Below are positions 28,390 through 39,528 of a stretch of 64,000 nucleotides of DNA, piece after piece (position 1 is the stretch's first letter; each line of letters opens with the position of its first letter). The notes beneath the pieces are model-generated. The model was not told the DNA's origin and ran no database searches. It saw only the letters and a program-made list of their open reading frames with translations. The stretch spans positions 248,001 through 312,000 of the forward strand of contig CAWGDC010000002.1 in assembly GCA_963821325.1 (NCBI GenBank), given 5' to 3'. This DNA comes from PALSA-555 sp963821325. Lineage in GTDB: Bacteria > Actinomycetota > Acidimicrobiia > IMCC26256 > PALSA-555. The translations under genes were made by a program, and so were the position numbers.

Positions 28390-29755
28390 TCAGCCTGCCG
28401 TCGCCGGCGCAGCCGACGGGGTGGTGAGCGTGCGGGCGACCGCCTCGCCGGAGCGGATCGCGCCGTCCATGTACCCGGCCCACACCGACGCCGTCTCGGT
28501 GCCCGCCCAGTGGATCCGGCCGCACGGCGCCCGCAGCGCTGGGCCGAACTGGGTCAGCACGCCCGGTGGGAGGTGCACGCCGTAGCAGCCGCCGCTCCAG
28601 CGCTCGGCCGACCAGTCCAGCTCGAGGTACTCCGACGGGGCCGCGGCGCGCGGCCCGAAGTGCTCGGCGAGGCAGTCCAGCGTCGCGGCCTGCCGGTCGT
28701 CGGCCGAGACGCGCGACAGCTCCCGGGCGTGCACCCCTTCCACGAAGCTGAGCAGCACGCCGGGCGTCCCGTCGGGCGGCGAGTTGTCGAACGTCAGCTG
28801 CACCGGCCCGACGTCGCTCGTCACCTGCCCGGTCAGGCCGTCGGCCCGCCAGAACGGCTCGTCGTAGACGGCCATCGACTTGATGACCGACCCCATCGGC
28901 ATCCGTTGCGTCAGCTGGTCGCGCCACGGCGGCAGCGACGCCTCGTAGTCGATGCGGCCGGCGAGCGTCGGGGGCAGCGCGACCACGACCGCGTCGGCGT
29001 CGACGGTGAGCCCGTCGGCGTGGACGCTGACCCGCCGCCGCGTCCTGGACGATGCGCCGCACCGGGCACGACAGGTGCACCGCGTCGCCCAGCTCGGCCG
29101 CGAGGCCGGTGGCCAGCACCTGGGAGCCACCGACGACCCGCGATTCCTGGGCGCCGTCCGCGACGTTGAGGAGCCGGTCGAGCAGCCCACCCGAGTGGCT
29201 GTAGAACAAGAAGTGCAGCAAGGACAGGTCGGCGGCCTCGGTCGCGAAAACGGCGCGGACCGCGAGGCGCAGCATCTCGCGCGCGCCGCGGGCGCCGACG
29301 TGGCGGCGCAGCCACGACTCCACCGTCTGGCCGTCCCACGCGTCGGCCGCGGCCGCGGTCCACGGCTCGTCGAGCGGCACCCGGCGCGCCATCCGGTCCA
29401 GACGGAGCTGCGCCTGCCCGATCGAGGCCAGGACACGCGGCGGCAGCTTCGGGATCGCGCCGCGGTAGCGGCGGTGCCGACCCCGATAGGACACGAGGTT
29501 CTGCCCGTCGTTGTAGGTGGGGAACAGCGGGGCGTCGAGCGCCGCGGCGAGGGCGAGCGCGCGGTCCTGCGTCGGCCCGACCCACTGCCCGCCGAGCTCG
29601 ACGACCACCCCGTCGCGGGTGTGGCCGTTCAGGACCCGTCCGCCGACGCGGTCACGGGCCTCGAGCACGGCGACGGCGCGCCCCGCGGCGCGCAGGTCGC
29701 GGGCGGCGGTGAGGCCGGCCAGGCCGGCACCCACGACGACGACGTCGACGTCCAC
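28390..29755 (-). CDS. Flavin-containing amine oxidase (monoamine oxidase family), one frameshift
   Basis: From GTG 29755: VVVVGAGLAGLTAARDLRAA (FAD dinucleotide site), AVLEARDRVGGRV, ELGGQWVGPTQDRALAL, FLFYSHSGGLLD, then after one break near 29040 the segments DADAVVVALPP and GRIHWAGTETASVWAGYMDG, the conserved C-terminal FAD motif. About 455 residues. It oxidises an amine with FAD to an imine and peroxide. Leaderless promoter TACCGT 6 nt upstream, back-to-back with the peptidase promoter. Confidence 0.9.
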
Positions 29756-29761
29756 GCGGTG

Positions 29762-29767
29762 ACGGTA
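29762..29767 (-). promoter_or_regulatory. -10 box (TACCGT) of the amine oxidase gene, leaderless
   Basis: Minus-strand TACCGT ends 6 nt before GTG 29755. Confidence 0.6.
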
Positions 29768-29808
29768 CTGCGCGGCCGCGCTCGACCGACCGGGCGACAC
29801 GCTCGGGT

Positions 29809-29814
29809 TAGGTT
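29809..29814 (+). promoter_or_regulatory. -10 box (TAGGTT) of the C69 peptidase gene, leaderless
   Basis: TAGGTT ends 7 nt before GTG 29822. With 29762-29767 it forms a divergent leaderless pair in a 66-bp gap. Confidence 0.6.
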
Positions 29815-29821
29815 GAGCGGC

Positions 29822-30848
29822 GTGTGCGACCTGCTCGTGGCACTCGGCGCGGCCACCGACTCGGGACGCACCCTGTTCGCCAAGAACTCCGACCGTCCGC
29901 CCGACGAGGCGCAGGAGCTCGAGTGGCTCGCGCCCCGCCGCGACCAGGGCCGGGTGGCCGCCACCTACGTCGAGGTCGACGCCGCGCCCGACTGGACCGT
30001 CGGGGTGCTGGCGTCGCGGCCGGCGTGGATGTGGGGGCTCGAGCACGGCGTGAACGAGGCGGGGGTCGCGGTCGGCAACGCCGCGATCTTCACCACCCTC
30101 GACCCGCACGACGCCGCGCCCACGCTCACCGGCATGGACCTCGTCCGCCTCGCGCTCGAGCGGGCCACGACGGCGAAGGACGCGGTCGAGGCGATCCTCA
30201 CCCTGCTCGACCGCTACGGGCAGGGTGGCAGCGGTCACCCCGGTGTCGACGATCCGTACTGGTCGTCGTTCCTCGTCGCCGACCCGAGCGACGCCTGGGT
30301 CGTGGAGACGTCGGGTCGCGAATGGGCGACCGAGCAGGTCGCTCGGACCCGCGCCGTGTCGAACCGGACGTCGATCCCCGCGTTCGACGCCGCGCACCGC
30401 GACCCGGCGATGGCCACCGACACGGTGACCGACCCGCGGTGGCGGGCCGGGCAGGCGTGCCTCGCGCGACGAGCGGCTCACCGTGGCCCGCCTCGAGGCG
30501 CACTTCCGCGACCACCACGGCCCGTCGGGGTGGAGCGTGTGCATGCACGTGCCCGACTTCTCCGTCACGACCGCGGGCATCGTCGCCGAGCTGCCCGGCC
30601 CGTTCGCCGGCGCACGGCCCCTCGCGCACGTCTGCCTCGGCGCGCCGTGCACGTCGCTGTTCGTGCCCGTCGCCGTCGGCCGACCGCTCGGCGACCCGCC
30701 GCCGTGGTCCCGCCTCCAGCACCTGACACCCGACCAGACGGCGCGCCTCGCCGCCCTCGAAGCCGAGCTGGCGGCGGACGCGCCGTCGCACGCCGACGAC
30801 GACGGCTGGGCGGTGGACGTGTGGCGGCGCGTCGACGCCTGCCTCTGA
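29822..30848 (+). CDS. Peptidase family C69 (secernin-like) N-terminal nucleophile hydrolase, one frameshift
   Basis: GTG 29822 gives M-Cys2-D, the exact N-terminal nucleophile position of C69 dipeptidases/secernins. FAKNSDRPPDEAQELEWLAP matches the family's FxKNSDRxxxE signature, followed by VNEAGVAVGNAAIFT and WSSFLVADPSDAWVVETSGR. A break near 30468 separates the last part (GWSVCMHVP, then LGAPCTSLFVPV). Removal of the initiator residue would expose the catalytic Cys. Likely cytoplasmic amidohydrolase or dipeptidase. Confidence 0.87.
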
Positions 30849-30875
30849 CCCCCCGGGCACGGCGCGGCCGGGAAC

Positions 30876-31955
30876 ATGGCAGCGTGGGGTGTGCCCGCCG
30901 ACCCCATCCCGGCGACCGTGACGTGGCGGCGGGGCCGGCTGCGGCTCCTCGACCAGCGCGCGCTGCCCGAACGGGTCCGCTACGTCACCTGCGCGTCGGT
31001 GACCGACGTCGTCGACGCCATCCGCCGGCTCGTCGTCCGCGGCGCCCCGGCGCTCGGCGCCACCGGCGCGTACGGCGTGGCGCTCGCCGCGTCCGCGGAC
31101 CCGTCGTCGGCCGCGCTGCGCCGCGCCGCGGGCCGGCTGAAGGCGGCGCGCCCGACCGCGGTGAACCTCGCCTGGGGTGTCGACCGGACGCTCGCCGCCG
31201 CGGAGCGGGGCGGCGCGGCCGCGGCGCTGGTCGAAGCCGAGGCGATCGCCGCGGCGGACGTGGCCGCCAACCGGGCGCTCGGCGCGCACGGCGCGGCGCT
31301 CGTCCCGTCGGGCGCGCGTGTCCTGACCCACTGCAACGCCGGCGCGCTCGCCTGCGTCGGGTACGGCACCGCGCTCGGGATCGTGCGCGCCGCCGCCGAG
31401 GCCGGGCGCGCCCCGCGGGTGTGGGTGGACGAGACCCGCCCCGTGCTGCAGGGCGCGCGCCTCACCGCGTGGGAGCTGCGCCGCCTCGGGATCGAGCACA
31501 CGCTCGTCGCCGACGCCATGGCCGGGACACTCATGGCGGACGGCGAGGTCGACCTCGTCCTCGTCGGCGCCGACCGCGTGGCGGCCAACGGCGACGTGGC
31601 CAACAAGGTGGGGACGTATGGCCTCGCGGTCTTGGCCCACCACCACCGGGTGCCGATGCTCGTCGCCGCGCCGACGGCGACGATCGACCTCGCCACGGCG
31701 ACCGGTGCCGGCATCCCGATCGAGGAGCGCTCCCCCGACGAGGTCACCCACGTCGCGGGGGTGCGCACCGCGCCGCCGGGCACCCGCGCCCTGAACCGGG
31801 CGTTCGACGTCACCCCGGCCCGGCTCGTCACCGCGATCGTCACCGAGCAGGGCGTGGCCCGCCCGCCGTACCGGCGCAGCCTGCGCGCCCTCGTCGCTCA
31901 GGCGGCGAGCGGCGCCGCGGCCGAGCCCATCAGGTCGCGGAAGTTGTCGCAGTAG
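30876..31955 (+). CDS. mtnA: S-methyl-5-thioribose-1-phosphate isomerase
   Basis: 359 residues, intact. RGAPALGATGAYG near 55, the catalytic Cys153 in LTHCNAGALA and the catalytic Asp233 in GADRVAANGDVANKVGTY define MtnA and separate it from eIF2B alpha-type relatives. It converts methylthioribose-1-phosphate to the ribulose form in the methionine salvage pathway. No other salvage gene is close. The last 58 bases overlap the convergent amidohydrolase gene; the C-terminal tail (GAAAEPIRSRKLSQ) may be read-through after an indel. Confidence 0.93.
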   Translation: MAAWGVPADPIPATVTWRRGRLRLLDQRALPERVRYVTCASVTDVVDAIRRLVVRGAPALGATGAYGVALAASADPSSAALRRAAGRLKAARPTAVNLAWGVDRTLAAAERGGAAAALVEAEAIAAADVAANRALGAHGAALVPSGARVLTHCNAGALACVGYGTALGIVRAAAEAGRAPRVWVDETRPVLQGARLTAWELRRLGIEHTLVADAMAGTLMADGEVDLVLVGADRVAANGDVANKVGTYGLAVLAHHHRVPMLVAAPTATIDLATATGAGIPIEERSPDEVTHVAGVRTAPPGTRALNRAFDVTPARLVTAIVTEQGVARPPYRRSLRALVAQAASGAAAEPIRSRKLSQ

Positions 31956-33113
31956 AAGCGGCGCCGGATCGTCTCGTCGGCGTCGCCGAGCGACGCCTCG
32001 AAGCGCTCGAGCGGCTTGCGTCCGCCCTCCACGTGCGGGTAGTCGGACGAGAACAAGCAGATCTCGGGTCCGCTGTTGGCGATGATCCACCCGACGTCCT
32101 CCGTCGGGTACGGGGTGACGCGCACCTGGCGCCGCACGTAGTCGCTGGGCCGCAGCGTCAAGGCGCGCAGCCGCTCCTCGTGGCGGACGAACGCGTCGAA
32201 CGCCGCCTCGAGCTGGCGCAGCCACGACGGCACCCAGATCGCGCCCTGCTCGATCACCCCGACCCGCAGCTCGGGGAACCGGTCGAAGACCCCGTCGAAG
32301 ATCATCGTCGCCAACGTCTGCTCGGGTGGGCGGGGGATGCCCATGTAGTCGACCGAGCGGAAGTTCTCCTCGCCGCCGTGGAAGTCGGGTGGCACCGGCC
32401 GGCCGTTCCGGAAGTAGGCGGCGTCGATCAGGTCGCCGGTCCCACCGACGTGGAACACGACCGGGATCCCCGCATCCTGCGCCGCGGCCCACACCGGGTC
32501 GAGGCCGAGGTGGCTCGGCGAGTGCTCACGGGGGCAGCCCGACGCGACGAGCAGCGCCGCCGCGCCCATCCGGATCGCCTCGTCGGCCATCGCCGCGGCG
32601 CGCTCGAAGTCGGCGAGCGGCACGTAGCAGGAGGGCAGGAGCCGCGGGTCGACCGAGCAGAACTCCACCATCCCCCGGTTGTGGGCCCGCGCCACGCCGT
32701 ACGCGAGGTCGAGGTCGGTGCCGTGCTCCCAGTCGCGCAGCCGCCGGTTGTGGAAGGTGTTGAACAGCAGCTGGCTCGAGAAGCCGAGCAGATCCAGGGC
32801 GCGGGGCCGGTCCTCGGCGAGGAACGACCCGGTCGCCGCGAAGTTCTTGCGGGCCATGATCTCGGCGGCCTCGTCGGCGCGGTACTCGGCCGACGCGTGC
32901 CGGGCGGCGAGGCGGGTGAACGCGGCCTCGAGGTCGCGCTGCTGCTCAGCCGGGTCGCCGGTCTGGCGCAGCTCGTTGCCGCCGGGGTAGCGAGAGCGGC
33001 GGGATCCGGTCCCGCAGCGGCGGGTCGGCGTGGTCGCGCAGCCACGTCGGGGTCTCCATGAGGTGCGCGTCGGCGTCGTGGACGACCCGCCCCGAGCTGT
33101 AGGTCATCGTCAC
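31898..33113 (-). CDS. Amidohydrolase-2 family metal-dependent hydrolase, one frameshift
   Basis: Starts at GTG 33113 or ATG 33107 with VVHDADAHLMETPTWL, whose D-x-H is the N-terminal metal motif. After a break near 32990 it continues YPGGNELRQTGDPAEQQRD, then VFHVGGTG (metal His), VIEQGAIWVPSWLRQLEAAF and ICLFSSDYPHVEGGRKPLE (final metal Asp). About 400 residues. The family includes decarboxylases and hydrolases of ring-fission products; substrate open. A TACCCT -10-like box sits near 33163 (minus), giving a roughly 45-nt leader. Confidence 0.88.
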
Positions 33114-33200
33114 CCCCACGACGGGCCCGGCCCGACGGCCCGCTCACCCGGGAGGGTACTGCGACGCCCGAGGCGGTTCCGCGGTGCGGGGCGCGCTGCC

Positions 33201-33206
33201 TACGAT
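33201..33206 (+). promoter_or_regulatory. -10 box (TACGAT) of the GNAT gene, leaderless
   Basis: TACGAT ends 8 nt before ATG 33215. Confidence 0.5.
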
Positions 33207-33214
33207 CTCGCGTC

Positions 33215-33856
33215 ATGACGGTGCAGGTGCGTCGCCCGGCGAGCTCGGAGCGTGACGCGCTCGCCGCGATGCTGGCCCGGGCGTTCGCCGATGACCCGGT
33301 CATGGAGTGGTTCCTGCCGGACCCCGTGCGGCGCGCCGCGCGCTGCGAGGCGTTCTTCCGCGACCTGCTGCTGAACGGGCCGTACGGGCGCGTCGGCGAC
33401 GTGTACACCACGGACGGGCTGGGCGCCGCGGCGCTGTGGCTCCCGCCCGGCAAGTGGCGGTTCGGGATCGCGGACCAGCTGCGCATGCTGCCCGCCATCC
33501 TGCGGATCGTGTCGCCGCGCTGGGTACCGACGCGGCTGCGGGGCTTCAACCAGATCGAGCATCGCCACCCACGCGAGCCGCCGCACTGGTACCTGTCCAC
33601 GCTCGGCACCGACCCCGACCAGCAGGGCCGCGGGCTCGGCTCCGCGCTGCTCGCCGACCAGCTGGCGCGCTGCGACGCCGACGCGCTGCCCGCCTACCTG
33701 GAGTCGTCGAAGCAGCGCAACGTGCCGTTCTACGAGCGGCACGGGTTCGTCGTCACCGAGACCTTCGACCTCGCCGACGGTCCCCGGCTCTGGCTGATGT
33801 GGCGCGATCCGCAGAAGCCTCGGCGCGGCGACGAGGGGGACGGCGTCACCCGGTGA
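33215..33856 (+). CDS. GNAT-family N-acetyltransferase
   Basis: 213 residues, intact. DALAAMLARAFADDPVMEWF opens the fold; the acetyl-CoA motif A is WYLSTLGTDPDQQGRGLGSA followed by LLADQLARCD; motif B contains AYLESSKQRNVPFYERHGF. This layout is the actinobacterial GNAT subgroup often found near resistance genes. Leaderless promoter at 33201. Acceptor unknown. The end overlaps the convergent esterase by 11 bp. Confidence 0.88.
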   Translation: MTVQVRRPASSERDALAAMLARAFADDPVMEWFLPDPVRRAARCEAFFRDLLLNGPYGRVGDVYTTDGLGAAALWLPPGKWRFGIADQLRMLPAILRIVSPRWVPTRLRGFNQIEHRHPREPPHWYLSTLGTDPDQQGRGLGSALLADQLARCDADALPAYLESSKQRNVPFYERHGFVVTETFDLADGPRLWLMWRDPQKPRRGDEGDGVTR

Positions 33857-34759
33857 AGGCCGGGGTGAGCGGGCACACGCTCGCGGGCGGCGCCTCGCCG
33901 AGCACCGCGGCGGCGGCGCCCGCCATGCCGGCGGCGTTGGGGTGCAGCGGCGCCGCGGCCGAGCTCGGCACCACCGGCTCGACCCAGCGCAGGCACGGCG
34001 CCTCGCACGCGTCGTGGCCGACGCTCGACGCGGAGTCGTCGACGAACGTCGCGTTGTTCGCCCCCGCCTCCTGGGCGAGCATGCCGTTCAGCTGCTGCTC
34101 CTTCGCCCGCAGGTACGGGACGTCGGCGGTCGCGAACGGCAGCTGCGGGAAGCAGCCGCCGCCGGTCGCGGGGAGGATCGCGAGGTAGTCGACGACGACG
34201 ACCTGCCGCGTTCGGGGAGCGCGCGTGGATCCCCTGGATGACCGCCGCGACCTTCGGTCCCGTCGCGACGATCCGGTCGCTGACCAGGTCGTCGCCGCCG
34301 ACGACCCACCGGTCCTGGCACGGCGTCCCTGCCGGGGTGGCGCTGAAGCACGACGTCGCGATGTCGTCGAAGCCGATGTCGTTCCCGCCGATCTCGAGGG
34401 TCACGAGCTGGGTCTGGGCGCTCAGCCGGTCGAACTGCGGCGGGTTCGGTCCCGGCGTCACGTTCTGCGGGTTCGTCATGTCGTCGGTGGTCGCGCCGCT
34501 GCAGGTCGCGTCCTGGAACGAGGCCACGTGCAGCGCGCGCCGCGACGAGGGTCGCGTAGTTGTGGTCCGAGCGCAGGCAGCCGCTCGGTGTGGTCTCCTG
34601 GGTCGGGATCAGCGGCCCGGCCGCGTAGGAGTCACCGAGCGCGACGTAGCTCGTCGGGCTGGGCGTGCCGGACGCGGCCGAGACGGGGAGGGTGAGGAGC
34701 GGCGCGGCGAGCGCGACGACCGCGAGGAGGCGCGGTGCGCCCCGGCGGTGTCCGAGCAC
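33846..34759 (-). CDS. Secreted SGNH/GDSL-type esterase or lipase, frameshifted
   Basis: GTG 34759 begins a signal peptide (LLAVVALAAPLLTLPVSAASG). Block I is YVALGDSYAAGPLIP with the nucleophile Ser; block III is LVTLEIGGNDIGFDDIA with the oxyanion Asn; block V is APLHPNAAGMAGAAAAV with the catalytic His. Several Cys pairs suit an exported enzyme like Streptomyces lipases. Breaks occur near 34555 and 34215. A CATAAT -10-like box lies 5 nt upstream of the GTG. Confidence 0.87.
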
Positions 34760-34780
34760 GCCTCATTATGGCTGTCCCTG

Positions 34781-35683
34781 TCACGGCGGCCGGCGACGCT
34801 CGGGGGGCGGGGGACCGTCGGGGAAGCGTGAAGAACATGGTCTGGGTGCCGTACGCGACGAGACGGGCCGGTGGGTCCCACAGCTCGATCTCGACCGAGG
34901 CGTACCCGTCGCCGGCGTGCCGGGCGCGGTGGCGGGCGAGGATCCACTCGGAGCGGGCGTCGCCGAGGACGTGCACCGTGAGATCGGCGCTCGGGGGCAG
35001 CCACCGGGGCAGCCCGCGCCCCATGCGCTCGCTGACCGCGCCGGGCATCGTGTCGCAGAGGGTCACGAGCGCCAGCGGGTCGAGGATCCCCTCCGGCGTG
35101 TAGGGCGGCTCGTCGAACCGGTACCACGACGAGTGCTCCGACGTCGTGGGGACGTAGTCCTCCCACGGGGCGTGCCCGTCGACGGCTCGCCCCTCGACGA
35201 GATCCCAGAAGTTGAAGTGCAGCACCTCGACCTCGACGTCGGGCCGGTCTCGATACGACGGGCAGGTGTCGGGGTCGCGGCGCGGCCGGTGGTGCGAGGT
35301 CGGTGAACTCGAACCCGTCCCGGTCGGTGCCGAACACCGCGACCGACGTGTGGCCCGCTGCGGCGCCGGTCGAGCGCAGCGTCGCCGCGACCTGTGACAT
35401 GGTGCGGCCGCGACGCAGCACGGTCACGTCGATCTCGACCGGGCCGGGATGGACCTGCCCGGCGAACACCACGGTGATCGACCGGAGCGCCTGCGTCGGC
35501 CGCGTCGAGCTCGGCGCGCATGGCGCTCGCCGCGACCGCGGTCACGAGGCCGCCGTGCGGGACGAGCGGGCAGTTCCACGCCTCGGCGATGTCCGCGCGG
35601 TACCGGCCGGGCTGGGCGGCGTCGGCCTCGACGGCCAGCTGCGCCTGGAACGCGCTCCTCGGTCGGGGGTCGGCGCCACGCAC
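34781..35683 (-). CDS. Thioesterase-like (double hot-dog) acyl-CoA thioesterase family protein, frameshifted
   Basis: GTG 35683 follows AAGGAG. The first hot-dog module reads RYRADIAEAWNCPLVPHGGL (active-site-like PHGG) then SITVVFAGQVHPGPVEIDVT; the second contains ADLTVHVLGDARSEWILARH and YASVEIELWDPPARLVAYGT. This is the TesB-like thioesterase superfamily layout. Breaks lie near 35485, 35285 and 34835. The current frame runs on to 34632 across the esterase start; a shift after MFFT gives a Pro-rich end and TGA at 34781, which I prefer. Confidence 0.75.
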
Positions 35684-35760
35684 GGGCGGCTCCTTCGCTG
35701 CGGGGCGTCAGCATGCCCCGCGCGGCCCGACGGGCGGCGGCGATATCGCCCGGCGGCGGG

Positions 35761-37109
35761 TCAGATCTCGAGCGGCTCGTGCTCGATCTGCTCGACGAGC
35801 GCGGCGAGGCTCTCCTGGGGGATGCCGGCGCGCAGCTGCCGGAGCAGCCAGACCGGCCATGACCGCGGCGGCCGCGCCCGCGCCGGCGATCGAGCCGATC
35901 TCGACGCGCAGGAAGAGGCTGTGCCCGGCGACGGCGGTGACGACGGTGAACACGATGATCCCGGTCATCCAGCCGATCATGGCGCGGGCGGTGGCCGAGC
36001 AGCGCGATCAGGGCCTGCGCGAGCGTGAGGGCGAGGATGAAGAGCCCGCTCCCGGCGGCGAGCAGCGCGAGGTCGAGCTGGTGCAGGTGGAACTTCGAGC
36101 CGAAGAGGATCTTCCCGACGAAGGGGCCGAGCGTCCCGCCGCCGAGGACGCCGAGCGCGCCAATGGCGACGACGACGAGCACGAGGTTGCGCACCCCGTT
36201 CTGGAACTCGTCGTTGCGTCCCGCGCTCACCAGGCCGGCGAGCTTCGGGAGCAGCGCGGCCTGCACCGCCTGGAACAACAGGATCGGGATCCGGGACAGG
36301 AACAGCCCGACGATGAAGTCGGCGACGGCGCTGCGCTGCCCCGAGGTGGCGAGCACCTGCGCGCCCAGGAACGGCGCGTAGCTGAGCACCTGCGCGAACA
36401 GCGACCCGAACAGCAGGTAGCTCATGTTCGTGGACAGCTCGGACCACGGGCGCGTTCGGCCCGGGGGGCATCAGGTCCCGTTGGCCGCGCATCGCCACGA
36501 GCGTCGCCAACGCGGGCGGGAACGCGAGGCACAACCCGTACCAGAGCGGGTTCGGGACGCCCGCGGCGGCGAGGAACACGACGGGCAGCAGCCGGATGGT
36601 GCCTTCGGCCGCCATGCTGACCCCGTACGCGCCGAACCGGCCGTGCCCCGCGAAGACGCCGCGCGCGAGTAACTCGAACCCGTACGTGAACAGCGAGATG
36701 ACGAGGCACACCACCAGCCCGGCGTTGCCCGCGAAGAGGCTGTTGACGATCGGGGTGAACGCCGCCGACCGCGATGGCGAGCACGGCGAGCGATGACCGC
36801 GAACGCCAGGCCGAGCGCCGCGGCCCGTTCGGGCACGGGGCCGCCACCGATCCCGCGCACGCGCCGCGCCGCGATGGCGCGGCCGACCTCCTGCTCGAGC
36901 GGCAGGAAGATGCCGGGGGCGAGGACGAACACGAAGACCCACAGCGCGTTCAGCGCCGCGTAGTCGGTCTTCGACAGGGCGCGGAACCCGAGGATCTGGA
37001 ACCCGTACGTCGTGACGCCCGCGACCATGAGCCCCGCGCCGACGGCGAAGGTGCCCTCGGGCAGCGGCTTCTGGGCCGCCTCGAGGAGTCGTTGTCCGCG
37101 TTGGGTCAT
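35761..37109 (-). CDS. Polysaccharide flippase-like (MOP/Wzx-type) membrane protein, frameshifted
   Basis: From ATG 37109, about 449 residues with 10-12 hydrophobic helices over four frame breaks (near 36810, 36445, 35990 and 35860). Indicative segments are GTYGFQILGFRALSKTDY-like text, LWVFVFVLAPGIFLPLEQE, FELLARGVFAGHGRFGAYG, LLFQAVQAALLPKLAGLVSA and FVGKILFGSKF. The product ends ESLAALVEQIEHEPLEI at 35761. It would flip lipid-linked sugars across the membrane. A TAGGTT -10-like box lies near 37170 on the minus strand. Confidence 0.78.
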
Positions 37110-37214
37110 GGGTCAGGCAGGTCGAGGCGCCGGCCGCGCGGCGGGGCGACGAAAGCATACGAACCTACGCCCGCCCGGCGCGACTCCGGCCGCGGCGACC
37201 CCGGCGCGGCGCCG

Positions 37215-37220
37215 TACCCT
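37215..37220 (+). promoter_or_regulatory. -10 box (TACCCT) of the alpha/beta hydrolase gene, leaderless
   Basis: TACCCT ends 7 nt before GTG 37228. Confidence 0.5.
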
Positions 37221-37227
37221 CCCGTGC

Positions 37228-38020
37228 GTGCCCACCGTGCACGTCAACGGAATCGACCTCTACTTCGAGGAACGCGGCCGGGGGCCGCGGCTGCTGTTCT
37301 GCAACGGGTCGGGGGCCACGTTGGCGACGACCGGGCCGATGCTCGACCCGTTCACCGAGCGCTTCGACACCGTCGCCCACGACCAGCGGGGCCTGGGCCG
37401 CTCGGCGGTCCCGCCCGGCCCGTACCGGATGGCGGACTACGCGGCCGACGCCGCGGCGCTGCTCGACCAGCTCGGCTGGGACACCTGCCCGCGTCGTGGG
37501 GGTGAGCTTCGGAGGGATGGTCGCCCAGGGGCTCGCGGTGACCTGGCCCGCCCGGGTCGAGCGGCTGGCGTTGTGCTGCACCTCCCCCGGCGGTGCCGGC
37601 GGGTCGTCGTACCCGCTGCACGAGCTCGCCGGGCAGGACGGCGCCGACCACGCCGCGGCGCTCGCCCCGCTGCTCGACACCCGCTTCACCCCCGCGTGGC
37701 TCGCCGCGCACCCGGGGCCCCGCCAGCTCGTCGAGACGCTCGCGACCCGGCGCCCCTCGTCGGACGAGACGGTGCGCCGGGGCGAGGCCGCGCAGCTCGA
37801 CGCCCGCCGCGGCCACGACGTGTGGGACCGGCTCGGGGCGATCACCTGCCCCACGCTGGTGGCGAGCGGCCGCTACGACGGGATCGCGCCGCCCGCGAAC
37901 GGGGAGGCGATCGCGTCGCGGATCCCCGGCGCGACCCTGCGCGTCTACGAGGGCGGCCATCTCTTCTTCGTCCAGGACCGTGCCGCGATGCCGGAGCTCC
38001 TCGACTTCCTCGCCGGCTGA
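37228..38020 (+). CDS. Alpha/beta-fold hydrolase, enol-lactonase-like, one frameshift
   Basis: GTG 37228 gives PTVHVNGIDLYFEERGRGPR, the opening of the 3-oxoadipate enol-lactonase-like group, then VAHDQRGLGRSAVP. After a break near 37493 the nucleophile elbow is VGVSFGGMVAQ; the acid is in LVASGRYDGIAPP and the His in YEGGHLFFVQDR. About 263 residues. The stop overlaps the ligase start as TGATG, implying coupled expression with the acyl-CoA synthetase. Confidence 0.85.
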
Positions 38021-39527
38021 TGCTCGACGCCGCCACGCTCGGCGAGCTCTTCGACCGGGGTCGACCCGCCGATCCGTCCGCCGTGCTGCTCGAGGTGCCG
38101 GGGTGCGCCCCGGTCACGTACGGCGAGGCCGACGCGGCGTCGGCGCGCCTCGCCGGCGCGCTCGCGGACCTCGGCGTGACCCCGGGCGACCGGGTGGCCG
38201 TCCAGGTCGACAAGAGCCCAGCGTTCCTCTTCGTCTACCGGGCGTGCCTCCGCGCCGGCGCCGCGTTGGTCCCGATCAACCCGGCGGCGACCGACCCCGA
38301 GGTGGCTCACGTCGTCGGCGACGCGCGACCGGTGGTGCTCGTCCACGACCCGGCGCGCCGACCGCCACCCGGACCGGTGGCGCTCACGATGGACGCCGCC
38401 GGGCGGGGGAGCCTCGCCGACCACGCGGCGGACCAACCGGACGCCTTCGACGACGTCGCCCAGCATCCCGAGGACCTCGCCGCCGTGCTGTACACGAGCG
38501 GCACGACCGGTGCGCCGAAGGGCGTGATGCTCTCGCAGCGCAACCTCGCGTCGAACGGCGCGACGCTCGCCGACGCGTGGGGCTTCGGGCCCGGCGACGT
38601 GCTCCTGCACGCCCTGCCGGTCTTCCACACCCACGGCTTGTTCGTCGCTACACACTGCGTGCTCGCGTCCGGCGCCCGGATGGTGTTCCTGCCCCGCTTC
38701 GACGTCGACGCGGTCGCGTGCCGCGCTGCCGCGCTGCACCGTGTTCATGGGAGTGCCGACCTACTACACGCGGCTGCTCGCGGCCGACGCCCTCGACGCG
38801 ACGGCGACGTGCCACGTCCGGCTGTTCACGTGCGGGTCGGCGCCGCTGCTCGAGGGGACGCACCGCGCCTTCCGGGAGCGGACGGGGCACGCCATCCTCG
38901 AGCGCTACGGCATGACGGAGACGTCCATGATCACGTCCAACCCGCTCGCCGGGGAGCGGCGACCCGGCACGGTCGGCCGGCCCCTCCCCGGGGTCGAGGT
39001 GCGCGTCACCGACGACACCGGCACCGCCGTCGAGGTGGGCACGGTCGGCGAGGTCGCGGTGCACGGCCCCAACGTGTTCGACGGCTACTGGGGTCAGCCG
39101 CCCGCGACCCTCGTCGCTGTTCTCCCCGGACGGGTTCTTTCGGACCGGGGACCTCGGCCGCGTCGACGCCGACGGGTACCTGCACCTCGTCGGCCGATCG
39201 AAGGACCTGATCATCAGCGGCGGCGAGAACGTGTACCCGATCGAGGTCGAGGCCGTCCTCGACGCGCTCCCCGGCGTGCAGGAGAGCGCGGTCGTCGGCG
39301 TCCCCGACGACGACCTGGGCGAGCGCGTGGTCGCCGTCCTCGTCGCCGAGCCCGGCGCCGTCCTCGACCGCGATGACGTGCGCGGCGCGGCCCGACGTCG
39401 CCTCGCCGGGCCGAAGGTCCCGAAGGCCGTGCACCTCGTCGACGCGCTGCCCCGCAACGCGATGGGCAAGGTGAACAAGGCGCAGCTGCGCGCCGCCTAC
39501 GCCGCGCCGGGTCGGCCGGGAGGGTGA
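38020..39527 (+). CDS. Malonyl-CoA synthetase-like acyl-CoA ligase (MatB-like), frameshifted
   Basis: ANL-superfamily ligase, about 502 residues. The AMP-binding loop is LYTSGTTGAPKGVMLSQRNL; ALPVFHTHGLFVATH closely follows the malonyl-CoA synthetase pattern; ERYGMTETSMITSNP is the adenylate Glu region; RTGDLGRVDADGYL-type hinge and PRNAMGKVNKAQL with the catalytic Lys end it. Breaks lie near 38735 and 39115. It would make malonyl-CoA or methylmalonyl-CoA from the acid, ATP and CoA. No malonate decarboxylase or transporter is adjacent, so a related dicarboxylate is possible. Confidence 0.82.
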
Positions 39528-39528
39528 C